Shown here: one piece after another, positions 6,954-14,724 of the stretch
Position numbering within the stretch: the first letter of the stretch is position 1
How the letters are laid out: the number at the start of each line of letters is the position of its first letter
Origin: Opitutia bacterium UBA7876
Lineage (GTDB): Bacteria > Verrucomicrobiota > Verrucomicrobiia > Opitutales > Seribacteraceae
DNA: 41,306 bases
NCBI GenBank assembly: GCA_002500665.1
Contig: DLRY01000026.1
Coordinates: 1 to 41,306, forward strand
Direction of reading: 5' to 3'
Translations under genes and position numbers: made by a program
The notes under the pieces: model-generated
Seen by the model: the letters and a program-made list of their open reading frames with translations, nothing else
Told to the model about the DNA's origin: nothing
The model's database searches: none

Positions 6954-9008
6954 TCATTCGGGTAGCTGGAACGCCTCGTCGGACGTAAAAACCTCATAGT
7001 CTTTCTTCGGAAGCTCGTTGAGAAAGCTCCGGCCATATCTTTTCCTGAGAATCCGCGAATCAAGAATCACCAATTCGCCCACGTCGGTACGGGACCTGAT
7101 CAACCTGCCCATTCCTTGGCGGAAGCGAATGACGGCGGAAGGCAGAAACAGCTCCATGAACGAGCTCTTGCCCTCTTTGCGCAGGACCTCGGTCTTCGCT
7201 TCCATAAGGGGATGTCCAGGATTCTCGAAAGGCAAGCGGGTAATGATTAACTGGGACAGGCTGGGACCCTTGGCATCAAAACCCTTCCAGAAGCTCTCGG
7301 CCCCGAGCAGCAAGGCGTCCCCTTCCTCGAGCAAGCGCTTGCGTAATTCGGTCCTTGAAAACCCCTCGCCTTGAGCGTAGATCGAGCGGCCGAGCTTGTC
7401 CCATCTTGGCCTCAGGCATTGAAAACAGTGGCGCAGGTCCGCATAATTGGTGAAGAGGGCCAGAGTTCCTCCCTGGATTGCAGACGAGCAAGCGTGAATG
7501 GCCTCCGCCAGGTAGTGCTGGTAAGGGGAGCGGTTCTGCTCGGAAGGCTCGGGGCAGTCCCCCAAGATCCGAATATGCATGTTGGATCGATAGTCAAAAG
7601 GCGAGTTCACTATGCCCTCGCGAACCGCCTCGAGCCCGACCATGGTCTTGAAGGATTCGGCTTTCCCCTTTCGGGTCAGAGTGGCGCTGGTCATCACCAC
7701 GGAAGCTTGCCTGGAGAATAGGCGCTCCCGCAAGACTTCCGAGATATCGAGAGGGGCGCTTCGAAGATGTATGATTTGGTTTTTCTTCCCCGTCCTCTCC
7801 AGCCAGTAGACCGATTTTTCATCCTTCAAATCAACGATTTCCGAAAGCGAATTGAGGTAGCCCTGCAAGCGCTTGGCCTGATCCTTCAGCTCAAGGCGCA
7901 GGGACTCATCCTCAGTGCCCTCCGCAACCTCGACAAGACATCGGCAAAGCTTGCTCAAGGGAGGGAAAAGCTCCAGTGGCAAGGTGCCTTTCTCCAGCAA
8001 ACGAACGCGGTCTTTTTTCCCAAGCGAATTGACGTGAAGGTGATGAAAGAAATCGGATACCGCAAGCTCCGCGTCCTCCACGGCATCCAGGTCGGACGGG
8101 CGACCGGACTTAGCGAGCAAGCCCTTTCTCTTCCTGGGGTTGTAGATCTTCCTGATGGACATCTCAATGGCCCAGGAACTAAGGGAGAGACCAAGGTGTT
8201 CACTCGCCACATCGGGCATCTCATGAGCCTCGTCGAAGACCACGAAGTCATTGGAGAAAATCACTCCGTCTTCATCTTCCTCCGGTCCGAAGCCTGCACC
8301 CATGAGGGAAAATAGCAAGCTGTGGTTGACTATCACCAGGTCCGCCTTGTCGACTCCCGCCCGGGCCTTTCGATAGAAGCAGGTCTCCGGGCTGCATCTC
8401 TTGCTGGAGCAAACCGAGGAGTCGGCGTTGACGGCATCCCAAACGACCGCGGGAGGAACGGGAGAAAGTTCTTGGCGGATACCCTCCCCGGCCCCGGACC
8501 CCGCCCATTCGGCAATCCTGCGCAACTCTTCTCTTTGTCCGCCCTCGAACAAATCTGATTGTCCACGCATGGCTTGGTTCAGGCGGTTGGTACAGAGGTA
8601 GTTGGCCCGTCCGACCAGCAAAGCGCAGCGAAAATCGCTCCATTTGGAAAGCCCGGAAATTCCATCCAGCAAAAGGCGAAGGGCGGGCACGTCCTTGTCC
8701 AGTAATTGTTCCTGCAGGCTGATGGTGTTGGTGGCTATCACGCAAGGCCTTTTTCTTGATCTGGAAAACAGGATCGAGGGAACGAGATAGGCGAGACTCT
8801 TGCCCACCCCGGTCCCCGCCTCGAAAAGTAAGTTTTCGCCAACAATCAAGGACCTGCAAACGGCTTGAGCCATTTCCTCTTGCTCCGCCCGATAGTCGAA
8901 TTCAAGCACCTTCTCCAACCACCCCCCGGGTCGGAAAACCGAAGATACCACATCCTCCAGTTCGGAGTCCCCGAGACTATCTTGGGAATCTTCGAGGACC
9001 CGAATCAT
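6954..9008 (-). CDS. dinG: DinG-like Fe-S ATP-dependent DNA helicase (XPD family)
   Basis: Superfamily 2 helicase of 684 residues from the chosen start. Motifs: Q-like region DYRAEQEEMA about residues 38-46, Walker A GTGVGKS 65-71, four Cys at 139, 200, 205 and 210 spaced as in the Fe-S domain of DinG/XPD, DEAH at 259-262, and the C-terminal RFRQGMGRLIRS motif VI. DinG unwinds 5'-3' and resolves R-loops and forked or damaged DNA; there is no N-terminal exonuclease domain of the Gram-positive DinG type. The ATG at 9008 places the start 25 bases after the upstream hydrolase stop. The longer form from 9173 would overlap that gene and adds a Cys/Arg-rich non-conserved segment. Confidence 0.9.
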   Translation of the reverse strand: MIRVLEDSQDSLGDSELEDVVSSVFRPGGWLEKVLEFDYRAEQEEMAQAVCRSLIVGENLLFEAGTGVGKSLAYLVPSILFSRSRKRPCVIATNTISLQEQLLDKDVPALRLLLDGISGLSKWSDFRCALLVGRANYLCTNRLNQAMRGQSDLFEGGQREELRRIAEWAGSGAGEGIRQELSPVPPAVVWDAVNADSSVCSSKRCSPETCFYRKARAGVDKADLVIVNHSLLFSLMGAGFGPEEDEDGVIFSNDFVVFDEAHEMPDVASEHLGLSLSSWAIEMSIRKIYNPRKRKGLLAKSGRPSDLDAVEDAELAVSDFFHHLHVNSLGKKDRVRLLEKGTLPLELFPPLSKLCRCLVEVAEGTEDESLRLELKDQAKRLQGYLNSLSEIVDLKDEKSVYWLERTGKKNQIIHLRSAPLDISEVLRERLFSRQASVVMTSATLTRKGKAESFKTMVGLEAVREGIVNSPFDYRSNMHIRILGDCPEPSEQNRSPYQHYLAEAIHACSSAIQGGTLALFTNYADLRHCFQCLRPRWDKLGRSIYAQGEGFSRTELRKRLLEEGDALLLGAESFWKGFDAKGPSLSQLIITRLPFENPGHPLMEAKTEVLRKEGKSSFMELFLPSAVIRFRQGMGRLIRSRTDVGELVILDSRILRKRYGRSFLNELPKKDYEVFTSDEAFQLPE

Positions 9009-9033
9009 CGGCAAGGAAACTCCAAGGAAGGTG

Positions 9034-9675
9034 TCACGGCCGGACGAAAGGGTTGTTCCGAAGCTCGGCGGAAACGCTTGTTTCCGGACCGTGCCCCGGC
9101 AACAGAGCGGTCTCGGAAGGCAGGTTGTAAATTTTTTCGCGAATCGATCTTTCCAGCAGCGAAAAATCCCCACCCGGCAGATCCGCCCGGCCTACGCTTC
9201 CCGCAAAAATGACGTCCCCCACGAAACAGATTCGCTCCTCCTCCATCCAGAAGACGACGTTCCCGGGACAATGTCCGGGGCAGTGAAGAATTGCGACCCG
9301 CCTTCCCCACAACTCGAGCTCGTCGCCTTCCTCGATCCAGCGGCTTATCCCGATGGGTTTGAAATCGAGCCCCGGCATGGCGAAGTTCGCCATTACCGCG
9401 GGTTGCTCGAAAAGGATCCGGTCCTCCCGATGACCAAGGACTTCAACCCCTTCTCCCGCCAAGTCGGCGGCGCCTATCATGTGATCCCAGTGACCGTGAG
9501 TTAGCCAGATTTCCCTCAGGACAAGACCGTGGGAATCGAGCAAGGGCTCGACCGCCTCCGCGCAACCGGGAGGGGCATCCACCAAGACCGCCTCCCTGCC
9601 TTCCTCCTCCCAGAGTAAATAGGCATTGGTTCCAATCGGTCCGAGCTCCATCTTGCGCACCACTAGGCTTTTCAT
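9034..9675 (-). CDS. Metallo-beta-lactamase-fold hydrolase (GloB/YcbL-like)
   Basis: Soluble 213-residue protein with the zinc signature THGHWDH at residues 59-65, a third-His segment HCPGHCPGN at about 132-140, the bridging Asp block FVGDVIFAGSVGR, and a terminal His in LLPGHGPET. The length and the GSVGRADLPGG segment match the short glyoxalase II-like (YcbL) group, which hydrolyses glutathione or other thioesters. It lacks the long C-terminal domain of classical GloB. The true substrate cannot be told from sequence. It is upstream of dinG on the same strand (25-base gap) and divergent from the gene at 9857. Confidence 0.88.
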   Translation of the reverse strand: MKSLVVRKMELGPIGTNAYLLWEEEGREAVLVDAPPGCAEAVEPLLDSHGLVLREIWLTHGHWDHMIGAADLAGEGVEVLGHREDRILFEQPAVMANFAMPGLDFKPIGISRWIEEGDELELWGRRVAILHCPGHCPGNVVFWMEEERICFVGDVIFAGSVGRADLPGGDFSLLERSIREKIYNLPSETALLPGHGPETSVSAELRNNPFVRP

Positions 9676-9715
9676 TGGAGATCAATTAGCGCCTGCGCTC
9701 CGAAGAGCCAAACCA

Positions 9716-9732
9716 ATTAGGGTGCAAACGAC
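9716..9732. promoter_or_regulatory. 17-base motif shared with the region upstream of the PP2C gene
   Basis: ATTAGGGTGCAAACGAC here matches ATTAGGATGCAAACGAC at 6889-6905 in 16 of 17 positions. Both copies lie 30-45 bases upstream of minus-strand start codons (9675 and 6858) in the same orientation. At 6889 the motif contains a plausible -10 hexamer; here no good -35 accompanies it. It could be a promoter element or an operator. Confidence 0.35.
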
Positions 9733-9819
9733 ATTTTCGGGTGGTGACATGGCAAGGATCCGAACTGAAAGGGAGGCAACTGAAACGGTCGAGACCAGCG
9801 ATTGATTCATCATTAACGA

Positions 9820-9848
9820 TTGAAATCATTCACCTCTTGCAATAATCT
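9820..9848 (+). promoter_or_regulatory. Possible promoter immediately before the gene at 9857
   Basis: TTGAAA (9820-9825), a 17-base spacer and TAATCT (9843-9848). The start point would fall at or within a few bases of the ATG at 9857, which has no Shine-Dalgarno sequence, so the mRNA may be leaderless. The -10 match is poor. Confidence 0.25.
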
Positions 9849-9856
9849 ATGACTCC

Positions 9857-10132
9857 ATGAAGAGCTCATATGAATTAGCCATGGAACGGATGGCGGGGGG
9901 TGGCGACGACAAGCCCCTGTCCAACGATCAGAAGGAAAGGATCGCAGAGGTAGACCGCAAGTTCAAGGCCAAGATCGCCGAGCGCAGAATCTTCCTCGAC
10001 CAAGCCCTTGCGGATGCCCTCGGGGCCGAAAACCACGAGGAGGCGGAAAAAGTCCGACTTCAGATTGCCGACGAGACCGCCGGCCTCGAGGACAAGGCGG
10101 AAGCCGAAAAAGAGAAGATCAGGAATTCCTGA
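9857..10132 (+). CDS. Small highly charged helical protein, unknown function
   Basis: Protein of 91 residues, almost entirely Glu/Lys/Ala/Arg-rich amphipathic helix from about residue 20 to the end, with no signal peptide or membrane segment. The N-terminus MKSSYELAMERM followed by DDKPLSNDQKERIAEVDRK has the look of a short conserved hypothetical family of Verrucomicrobiota and relatives that I recall by pattern only. The extended helix suggests a coiled-coil dimer or a helical hairpin around NHEEAEKV. It stands alone, divergent from the hydrolase gene and convergent with the membrane protein at 10139 (6 bases between stops). Confidence 0.8.
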   Translation: MKSSYELAMERMAGGGDDKPLSNDQKERIAEVDRKFKAKIAERRIFLDQALADALGAENHEEAEKVRLQIADETAGLEDKAEAEKEKIRNS

Positions 10133-10138
10133 TGGGCC

Positions 10139-11059
10139 TCAAGCGTCCCTGCTTGCTCGGTAGGAAAGAATATAGAGCATGGCGAGAGGGATTCCATAGT
10201 CCCCCCATCGCTCGATCCACTCGAATACGTTGACGACTCCCATGCCCTTCACCGTATCCGCAGGCACATAGAGAAACTCGGTAAAAAGCTTCCACCCGAG
10301 AGCAAAGAAAATCAAGGGGCGGACCGGGGCAACAAAGATAATTATCCCGAGGGCGAACTCGGCGTAACCGATTTGGGCAATGAAATCCTGATCGGCATTC
10401 ACCCCGATGGACTGCCAGTGGTCAATGAGCATCTGTTTCTGGACGACGAATCCGAAACCGGCATGCCCGATCAGGAGCAGGGCCAGGCAGAGCTTACATA
10501 GAAAGAATATGGTGTCGATAGTCGACTCCTTAATCTCGGGCTCTTCATATCCCTCGAGCAAGTCCCTCCTCCTAACTGAAAAGGCGCCTCCCATGACCAG
10601 AAGCATAAACGGAGGGCCCCAGTTTCCTGCCCTTTCCCAAAATTCCCAAGTCTGGGTCTTGTCCGGCCTTGCTTCCTCCCTGATCTGAACCGTCCACTCA
10701 CCTTCGACCCGGACCTTCTCCAAGTTCCCGGCCAAAGGGCGGAGCATGGCCGTCCAAAGCGCCCAGAGGAACATCCAGATGAGGATGGCCCGGTTGGACC
10801 GGCGGAGAAGGAGGAGAGCCATCGCTATATCGAACGCGCCGACACAGGGTTGCAGCTTCCACGCCAGTTCCGGATCGATGCCTTGGGAGGCAAAGAAGGG
10901 AAGCCAGCCTGATTTGGTGATCAGCCCCCAAGTACCATGGCCGATAAAACAAAGCGCGACGGTGATACGCAGGGTCCAGTGAAGTTGCGTCTGGAGGGTC
11001 CTCGCGTCGCCCGAGTGGGGGCTGAAAAGCCCGTGAAGAAAAAATTTCTTTGCCGTCAT
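10139..11059 (-). CDS. DoxX-like integral membrane protein
   Basis: 306-residue membrane protein with about seven or eight hydrophobic segments. It appears to contain two related halves. The first has LRITVALCFIGHGTWGLITK and VGAFDIAMALLLL; the second has LALLLIGHAGFGFVVQKQ and GYAEFALGIIIFV. Each half carries an IGH(A/G)xxG motif in its first helix and an acidic residue within a later helix, a pattern seen in DoxX/DoxD-like proteins. A soluble loop of about 60 residues (VRVEGEWTVQIREEARPD) lies between the halves. Function is unknown; DoxX-type proteins are linked to redox membrane complexes. The stop lies 6 bases from that of the neighbouring convergent gene. Confidence 0.72.
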   Translation of the reverse strand: MTAKKFFLHGLFSPHSGDARTLQTQLHWTLRITVALCFIGHGTWGLITKSGWLPFFASQGIDPELAWKLQPCVGAFDIAMALLLLRRSNRAILIWMFLWALWTAMLRPLAGNLEKVRVEGEWTVQIREEARPDKTQTWEFWERAGNWGPPFMLLVMGGAFSVRRRDLLEGYEEPEIKESTIDTIFFLCKLCLALLLIGHAGFGFVVQKQMLIDHWQSIGVNADQDFIAQIGYAEFALGIIIFVAPVRPLIFFALGWKLFTEFLYVPADTVKGMGVVNVFEWIERWGDYGIPLAMLYILSYRASRDA

Positions 11060-11152
11060 GAAACCAATACATGACGTGTTTCCAGCTCAAGGGGAAGGGT
11101 GAATGCAGGATGCCGATTGACCTCTTCACTCCAATCAAGTAACGATGCGCAA

Positions 11153-12427
11153 ATGAACAAACTGCCCCCCGCCCGGCTCTTGACGATCATCAAGTTGACC
11201 ATCCTTACAGTTTTTCCGGTCCACTCCGCTTTGCCTCAATTCGACGATGAGGCCTGCGCCAAGCTACGAGATTTAGGCAAGTTCTACGATAACCCTGAGG
11301 CCAAGGGCCTGCAAAGCGCTAAGCTCTTCCTCTCCTACCAGCATCAAGTCGGCCACATCGATGGCGTGGATGCCAACGGTAAATCCTTCGATGACGACTT
11401 CGAGGAATTCCGCAGGTTCTGGATGGGCCTGTCGGGCCAATTCGGCGCCTACTGGAAATTCAAGGCAGTCAGCCAGTTGTCCAACGATCGCCACAACTAC
11501 CCTGACGGTACCGCAGGAAGCTACCGGCAGTGGGGACACGAGACTTTCCGGGCCGCCAACGTGACCTTCGACGCAGGCAAGTATTGGGACCTTGCATCGG
11601 TCGACTCCTTGGAGCTCGGTTACGGCAGACGAACAGGCCGAATGGCGGATGAATGGCATCGCTCCTCCACCGTGATCAACTGTCTCGAAAGATCTTCCTT
11701 CGCCAACAAGCTATGGCTCTACGACAAGGAAAAGGGAAACCCCATGGCGACTTGGGCCAAGTGGAAGAGTGGAATGCATACTTTCGACGCTGCGGTGTTT
11801 TCCGGCACTTACGAGGACTATATCGGCGGGTGGGAGGACAGCAAGGTCTACTACGCGTCCTGGCTTGGCAGCTATTCCGGGACCAGCTCCTACGACCTTT
11901 ACGAGTATTGGATCTCCTTCTACAAGCAAGATGGATACCTTGCCGACGACCACTTGGCCGGCGGAATGGATTGGGCCCTTTCCTTGGTCAACCGAATCGG
12001 GAACGAACCTTGGGCACTGCACAGCACCCTAGCCTTTGGCGACAATGGGAATCTCGACAAATCCGGGGCGTCCAAAAACCTTGGGCAACAGGGGGACTTC
12101 TGGGGCTTGGCTCTCATGCCTATGTACTGGATAAAGGCGGACAGGATCAAGCTGGTCGGACGCTACGTCTACCAAACCTCGGACCAGCCGAATGGACTCA
12201 GCCTGAACAGCCGCTACGTTCCTCTCGCCGGGGCCAGAGACGCTACACTGAACGTCAACAGCGGACGGGGCGACGAGCATCATGCCTACTACCTTGGCCT
12301 AAACTACTACCTTTGCGGGGAAAACCTTAAAATCATCAGTGGGTTCCAGCACGACTACCTCAGCTCGGCCGCAAAGAAAGCCTTTCGCGGCTGGACCCTT
12401 GGAAGCAGCTTCCGAATCTGGTTTTAG
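11153..12427 (+). CDS. Porin-like outer-membrane beta-barrel protein
   Basis: Predicted secreted protein of 424 residues. An N-terminal hydrophobic segment (LLTIIKLTILTVFPVHSA) acts as a signal peptide with a likely cut after HSA. The rest is rich in Trp, Tyr, Gly and alternating polar/hydrophobic strands and ends in an aromatic residue (FRIWF), the hallmark of outer-membrane barrels. The layout resembles the phosphate-selective porin O/P type. The ATG at 11153 is chosen because it begins right before the basic n-region; the in-frame ATG at 11099 would add 18 residues with no signal-peptide character. It stands alone; substrate specificity cannot be read from the sequence. Confidence 0.78.
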   Translation: MNKLPPARLLTIIKLTILTVFPVHSALPQFDDEACAKLRDLGKFYDNPEAKGLQSAKLFLSYQHQVGHIDGVDANGKSFDDDFEEFRRFWMGLSGQFGAYWKFKAVSQLSNDRHNYPDGTAGSYRQWGHETFRAANVTFDAGKYWDLASVDSLELGYGRRTGRMADEWHRSSTVINCLERSSFANKLWLYDKEKGNPMATWAKWKSGMHTFDAAVFSGTYEDYIGGWEDSKVYYASWLGSYSGTSSYDLYEYWISFYKQDGYLADDHLAGGMDWALSLVNRIGNEPWALHSTLAFGDNGNLDKSGASKNLGQQGDFWGLALMPMYWIKADRIKLVGRYVYQTSDQPNGLSLNSRYVPLAGARDATLNVNSGRGDEHHAYYLGLNYYLCGENLKIISGFQHDYLSSAAKKAFRGWTLGSSFRIWF

Positions 12428-12439
12428 AAGGCGATAGAT

Positions 12440-12682
12440 CTACGCTTGAGCCTGCAGGTCCAATGGGTTCTCCACGGTCTCCCACTGATTGGTCCAACGG
12501 TTCCATTGCTCCACATTGGAAACCTGAGCCTGAAGATGCTTCCTACGACAAGCGTATTCGAACATCTCCGCGGCTTCCTGGAGATTCCGCGCAATGAAGT
12601 ATTTATCCGACGACTCGGTTGCATCACCAAGGTGGTAGTGAAACCTGAACTCGTCCATGGGTGGTTCTTTTTCCTTTTTCAT
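12440..12682 (-). CDS. Small hypothetical protein
   Basis: Cytoplasmic protein of 80 residues (72 if it starts at the second Met, base 12658). It is acidic and aromatic in the N-terminal part (MDEFRFHYHLGDATESSDKY) with an amphipathic helix ARNLQEAAEMFEYACRRK and a Trp-rich end (VEQWNRWTNQWETVENP). The alternation suggests a small alpha/beta domain. No family is recognised. The upstream start follows an A-rich run and the downstream one an AGGAAAAAG stretch; neither is decisive. It is convergent with the porin gene, 12 bases apart. Confidence 0.6.
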   Translation of the reverse strand: MKKEKEPPMDEFRFHYHLGDATESSDKYFIARNLQEAAEMFEYACRRKHLQAQVSNVEQWNRWTNQWETVENPLDLQAQA

Positions 12683-12821
12683 CCAACTTTTTTCTTTGGG
12701 AGTTTAATAATGTCCCGCAAACTCGAACAAAAAAAGTAATAAGTCAATTCCCAGAGCGGAAAAGTTTTAAAAAATTTATAAAGGGAACCCGGGAAACCAG
12801 CAGATTGGCAAAAAAATACAC

Positions 12822-13181
12822 CTATTCGAAGGACTCCTCGGAGACTTTCACACCGTTCTCGAATACCTCGTTGCGCACGGGAACCTCCGGCTCGTCGCCG
12901 AAATAGAGCCATACCCCAGTCTTGTTTCCATCCTTGTAAGAACCAGTGGAATGCTTGGTTCCATCATCATAGTAAATGGTAACTGGTCCGTCCGGGTAGA
13001 CGAATCCAGGTTCTTCCAGCACGATTTCCCGCTCTGGGGTGGCATTCGTTTCGGGCATTACGGAAGGTTGAAGCGAGGAACTGGACGTATTCGGCGCGTT
13101 TTCGGGTTCGCGTTCGGATGAGCATCCGCCGAGAAATGCCAGAAACCAAAAGGTAAAAAACGAGGCAAGAGAAATCTTCAT
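12822..13181 (-). CDS. MORN-type repeat lipoprotein
   Basis: Predicted lipoprotein of 119 residues. The signal peptide (MKISLASFFTFWFLAFLGG) ends in a lipobox LGGC, so Cys20 would be acylated. A low-complexity Ser/Pro/Glu linker follows to about residue 60. The C-terminal part holds MORN/YwqK-like repeats: TIYYDDGTKHSTGSYKDG, then KTGVWLYF and NEVFENGVKVSE. Such repeats bind lipids or proteins at the envelope; here the function is unknown. The region is AT-rich compared with flanking genes. No operon partner is adjacent on the same strand closer than 139 bases. Confidence 0.75.
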   Translation of the reverse strand: MKISLASFFTFWFLAFLGGCSSEREPENAPNTSSSSLQPSVMPETNATPEREIVLEEPGFVYPDGPVTIYYDDGTKHSTGSYKDGNKTGVWLYFGDEPEVPVRNEVFENGVKVSEESFE

Positions 13182-13352
13182 TCATCCAAGCAAACCCCTC
13201 GGAAGGGAAGCGTCAACAATTTGCCAAACCAAGGATCAAAAGTCCGTCTGCATTTTCCGGCTACACGAATTGCCCCCAAGGTCTGATTTTGAAAGTAAAA
13301 CCATTAAATAATTAAAAGATTTCATACCCCAAATGAATTACTCACATAACTA
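13182..13352. other. AT-rich intergenic stretch
   Basis: Between the lipoprotein start and the promoter at 13353. It includes an AT-rich block (TTAAATAATTAAAAGATTTC near 13304-13323) just upstream of the -35 that could serve as an UP-like element. I see no ORF with coding character, no tRNA and no convincing hairpin. Confidence 0.4.
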
Positions 13353-13380
13353 TTGACAAAAACGAGGAATTTTTGATTAT
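13353..13380 (+). promoter_or_regulatory. Predicted sigma-70 promoter of the small membrane-protein unit
   Basis: A perfect TTGACA (13353-13358) is followed by a 16-base spacer and GATTAT (13375-13380), with AT-rich sequence upstream. The predicted start point leaves a leader of roughly 90 bases before the ATG at 13479, which has a good Shine-Dalgarno sequence. The leader contains a short TCGGC/GCCGA hairpin. Confidence 0.55.
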
Positions 13381-13478
13381 CTTGGGGTGGTGTTGTCAAG
13401 GATGGTGGTAGTTTCTGAATGGTTTCGGCTTGCCGATTCGGGGCTCCCTTGGCGCCTAAACTCAAAACAGAGGAAATC

Positions 13479-13712
13479 ATGAAGGAAGTAATCTCTCAGG
13501 TTCAAGATTGGATAAAGCTCGTTGCTCAACTCGGCATAGGTCTGATTGCACTGGGCGTCATCGTTGAAATCGTCTTTGGCAAAGGAGCCATATTCGGGGC
13601 CAGCGTAATAGGCAACCTGTCTACCGTAGTTGCCGACATCGGCGGTGAGAATGGATTCATCGGTTTGGTTGCCATATTGCTTATAGTAGGAATCTTCCAG
13701 CGAATGCGCTGA
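13479..13712 (+). CDS. Small two-helix membrane protein, paralogue 1
   Basis: 77-residue hydrophobic protein of unknown family. A short amphipathic N-terminus (MKEVISQVQDWIKLVAQ) leads into helix 1 (LGIGLIALGVIVEIVFG), a Gly/Asn-containing connector (GASVIGNLSTVVADIGGENG) and helix 2 (FIGLVAILLIVGIFQRM) with a basic end. The start at 13479 is preceded by AGAGGA at the right distance; the earlier in-frame ATG at 13419 has none and adds a non-hydrophobic 20-residue extension. The protein aligns along its whole length with the next gene product (shared IVFG, IGN and LLIVG blocks), so the two arose by tandem duplication. Confidence 0.78.
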   Translation: MKEVISQVQDWIKLVAQLGIGLIALGVIVEIVFGKGAIFGASVIGNLSTVVADIGGENGFIGLVAILLIVGIFQRMR

Positions 13713-13777
13713 ATTCAACGGGCAAACAGTTTCTCTAAACTACTGAAACAACAACAAACAAAGTGGGGGAAAATAAC

Positions 13778-14005
13778 ATGGAACAAGTAGCAAAAAAACT
13801 AAAGGATACCATAGGAGGCATTACGGAGATCCTGATCGTTGCGATCGGGTTGCTCGTCGTGGTGCAAGTTGTCTTCGGAGCGGAAGGCGGCATCGACATT
13901 ATCGGTAACATCACCGGTGTGGTAGGTTCCTTCATCGGCGAAGGGGCAAGCCTGGCCAGCCTCGTCGCTCTGCTTATCGTCATGGGAGTATTGGGCAGAA
14001 AATAG
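13778..14005 (+). CDS. Small two-helix membrane protein, paralogue 2
   Basis: 75-residue hydrophobic protein of unknown family, paralogous to the preceding one. Order: basic amphipathic start (MEQVAKKLKDTIGGI), helix 1 (TEILIVAIGLLVVVQVVFG), connector (IDIIGNITGVVGSFIGEG), helix 2 (LASLVALLIVMGVLGRK). The ATG at 13778 has a strong GGGGGA Shine-Dalgarno sequence 7 bases upstream; an in-frame GTG at 13763 overlaps that site and is less likely. It lies 65 bases after paralogue 1 and 23 bases before a strong terminator, so the pair forms a short bicistronic unit. The layout is reminiscent of small pilin-like or pore-forming proteins, but I cannot assign a function. Confidence 0.78.
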   Translation: MEQVAKKLKDTIGGITEILIVAIGLLVVVQVVFGAEGGIDIIGNITGVVGSFIGEGASLASLVALLIVMGVLGRK

Positions 14006-14028
14006 CCCGGAACGACATTTAGCCAGAT

Positions 14029-14064
14029 AAAGGGAGGAGGCCTCGCGCCTCCTCCTTTTTTTTT
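14029..14064 (+). terminator. Strong rho-independent terminator
   Basis: A perfect 9-bp stem, GGAGGAGGC (14033-14041) and GCCTCCTCC (14047-14055), with loop CTCGC, is followed by nine T (14056-14064) and flanked by A residues that can extend the stem. It closes the small membrane-protein unit. It is the best terminator in the window. Confidence 0.92.
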
Positions 14065-14145
14065 ACAGTAAAGCCAGAAGCAGGTTACAAAATTCGAGAG
14101 GATTTATAATGGCAAAGACAAATCGATTGCCCTAGCATTTAGTCA

Positions 14146-14604
14146 ATGAAGTCTCACGAAGTCCTCAAGCATTCGATGGAGCACGTCGGCGTAAAGACGA
14201 TTGCGTCCGATTTGGGCGTATCCCCTTCCCTCCTTTACAAGTGGTGCCAACCCGGCGAAGAACCGACCGACAGCGGCGCCACCAACCCGCTCGACCGACT
14301 GGCTAAGATTTTCGAAGCCACCGGCGATGAACAAATCATTTCCTGGCTTTGCCAAAGAGCGGACGGTTTTTTTTGCCCGAACCCTCGCCCCGACGAGGAC
14401 TCGACCAAGGATATGTTTGCCCACACCCAAAAGTTGGTCGGGGAGTTCTCCGACCTTCTTCAAGTCGTTTCGGCAAGCTACTCCGGGGACGGCGAGATCT
14501 GCGCCGAGGACAGCAAGAGAATACGGATGGAGTGGGAGGAACTGAAGTCGGTAGGAGAGTCCTTCCTGAACGCTTGTGAGCGGGGAAATTTCTCCAGTAC
14601 CTAA
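14146..14604 (+). CDS. Phage CII-like DNA-binding regulator
   Basis: 152-residue protein whose N-terminal third is a helix-turn-helix of the phage CII type: ALKHS-like first helix (EVLKHSMEHVGVKTIASDLG) then VSPSLLYKWCQPGEEP as recognition helix, followed by NPLDRLAKIFEATGDEQIISWLCQ. The C-terminal half (MFAHTQKLVGEFSDLLQVVS and MEWEELKSVGESFLNACERG) is helical and probably mediates oligomerisation. Similar chromosomal regulators are common in Verrucomicrobiota, so this need not be a prophage remnant; no other phage gene is near. It lies 82 bases beyond the terminator of the small membrane-protein unit. Its targets are unknown. Confidence 0.72.
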   Translation: MKSHEVLKHSMEHVGVKTIASDLGVSPSLLYKWCQPGEEPTDSGATNPLDRLAKIFEATGDEQIISWLCQRADGFFCPNPRPDEDSTKDMFAHTQKLVGEFSDLLQVVSASYSGDGEICAEDSKRIRMEWEELKSVGESFLNACERGNFSST

Positions 14605-14724
14605 AAACTTCATCAGCCTTACCCGTTCCGGCCAAACGCCAGAACCGGATTTTCGCCAAACAAGGTTGCAGGACGCGCCCTTCATGGTTAGGTTCGCCTG
14701 TTTTCGTTCACCCCCTTTCCATCC

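Noticed and set aside
12683..12821. AT-rich gap searched for a small RNA or tRNA
   Set aside because: Only A/T runs and a CCCGGG palindrome; no cloverleaf, terminator or conserved motif is recognisable.
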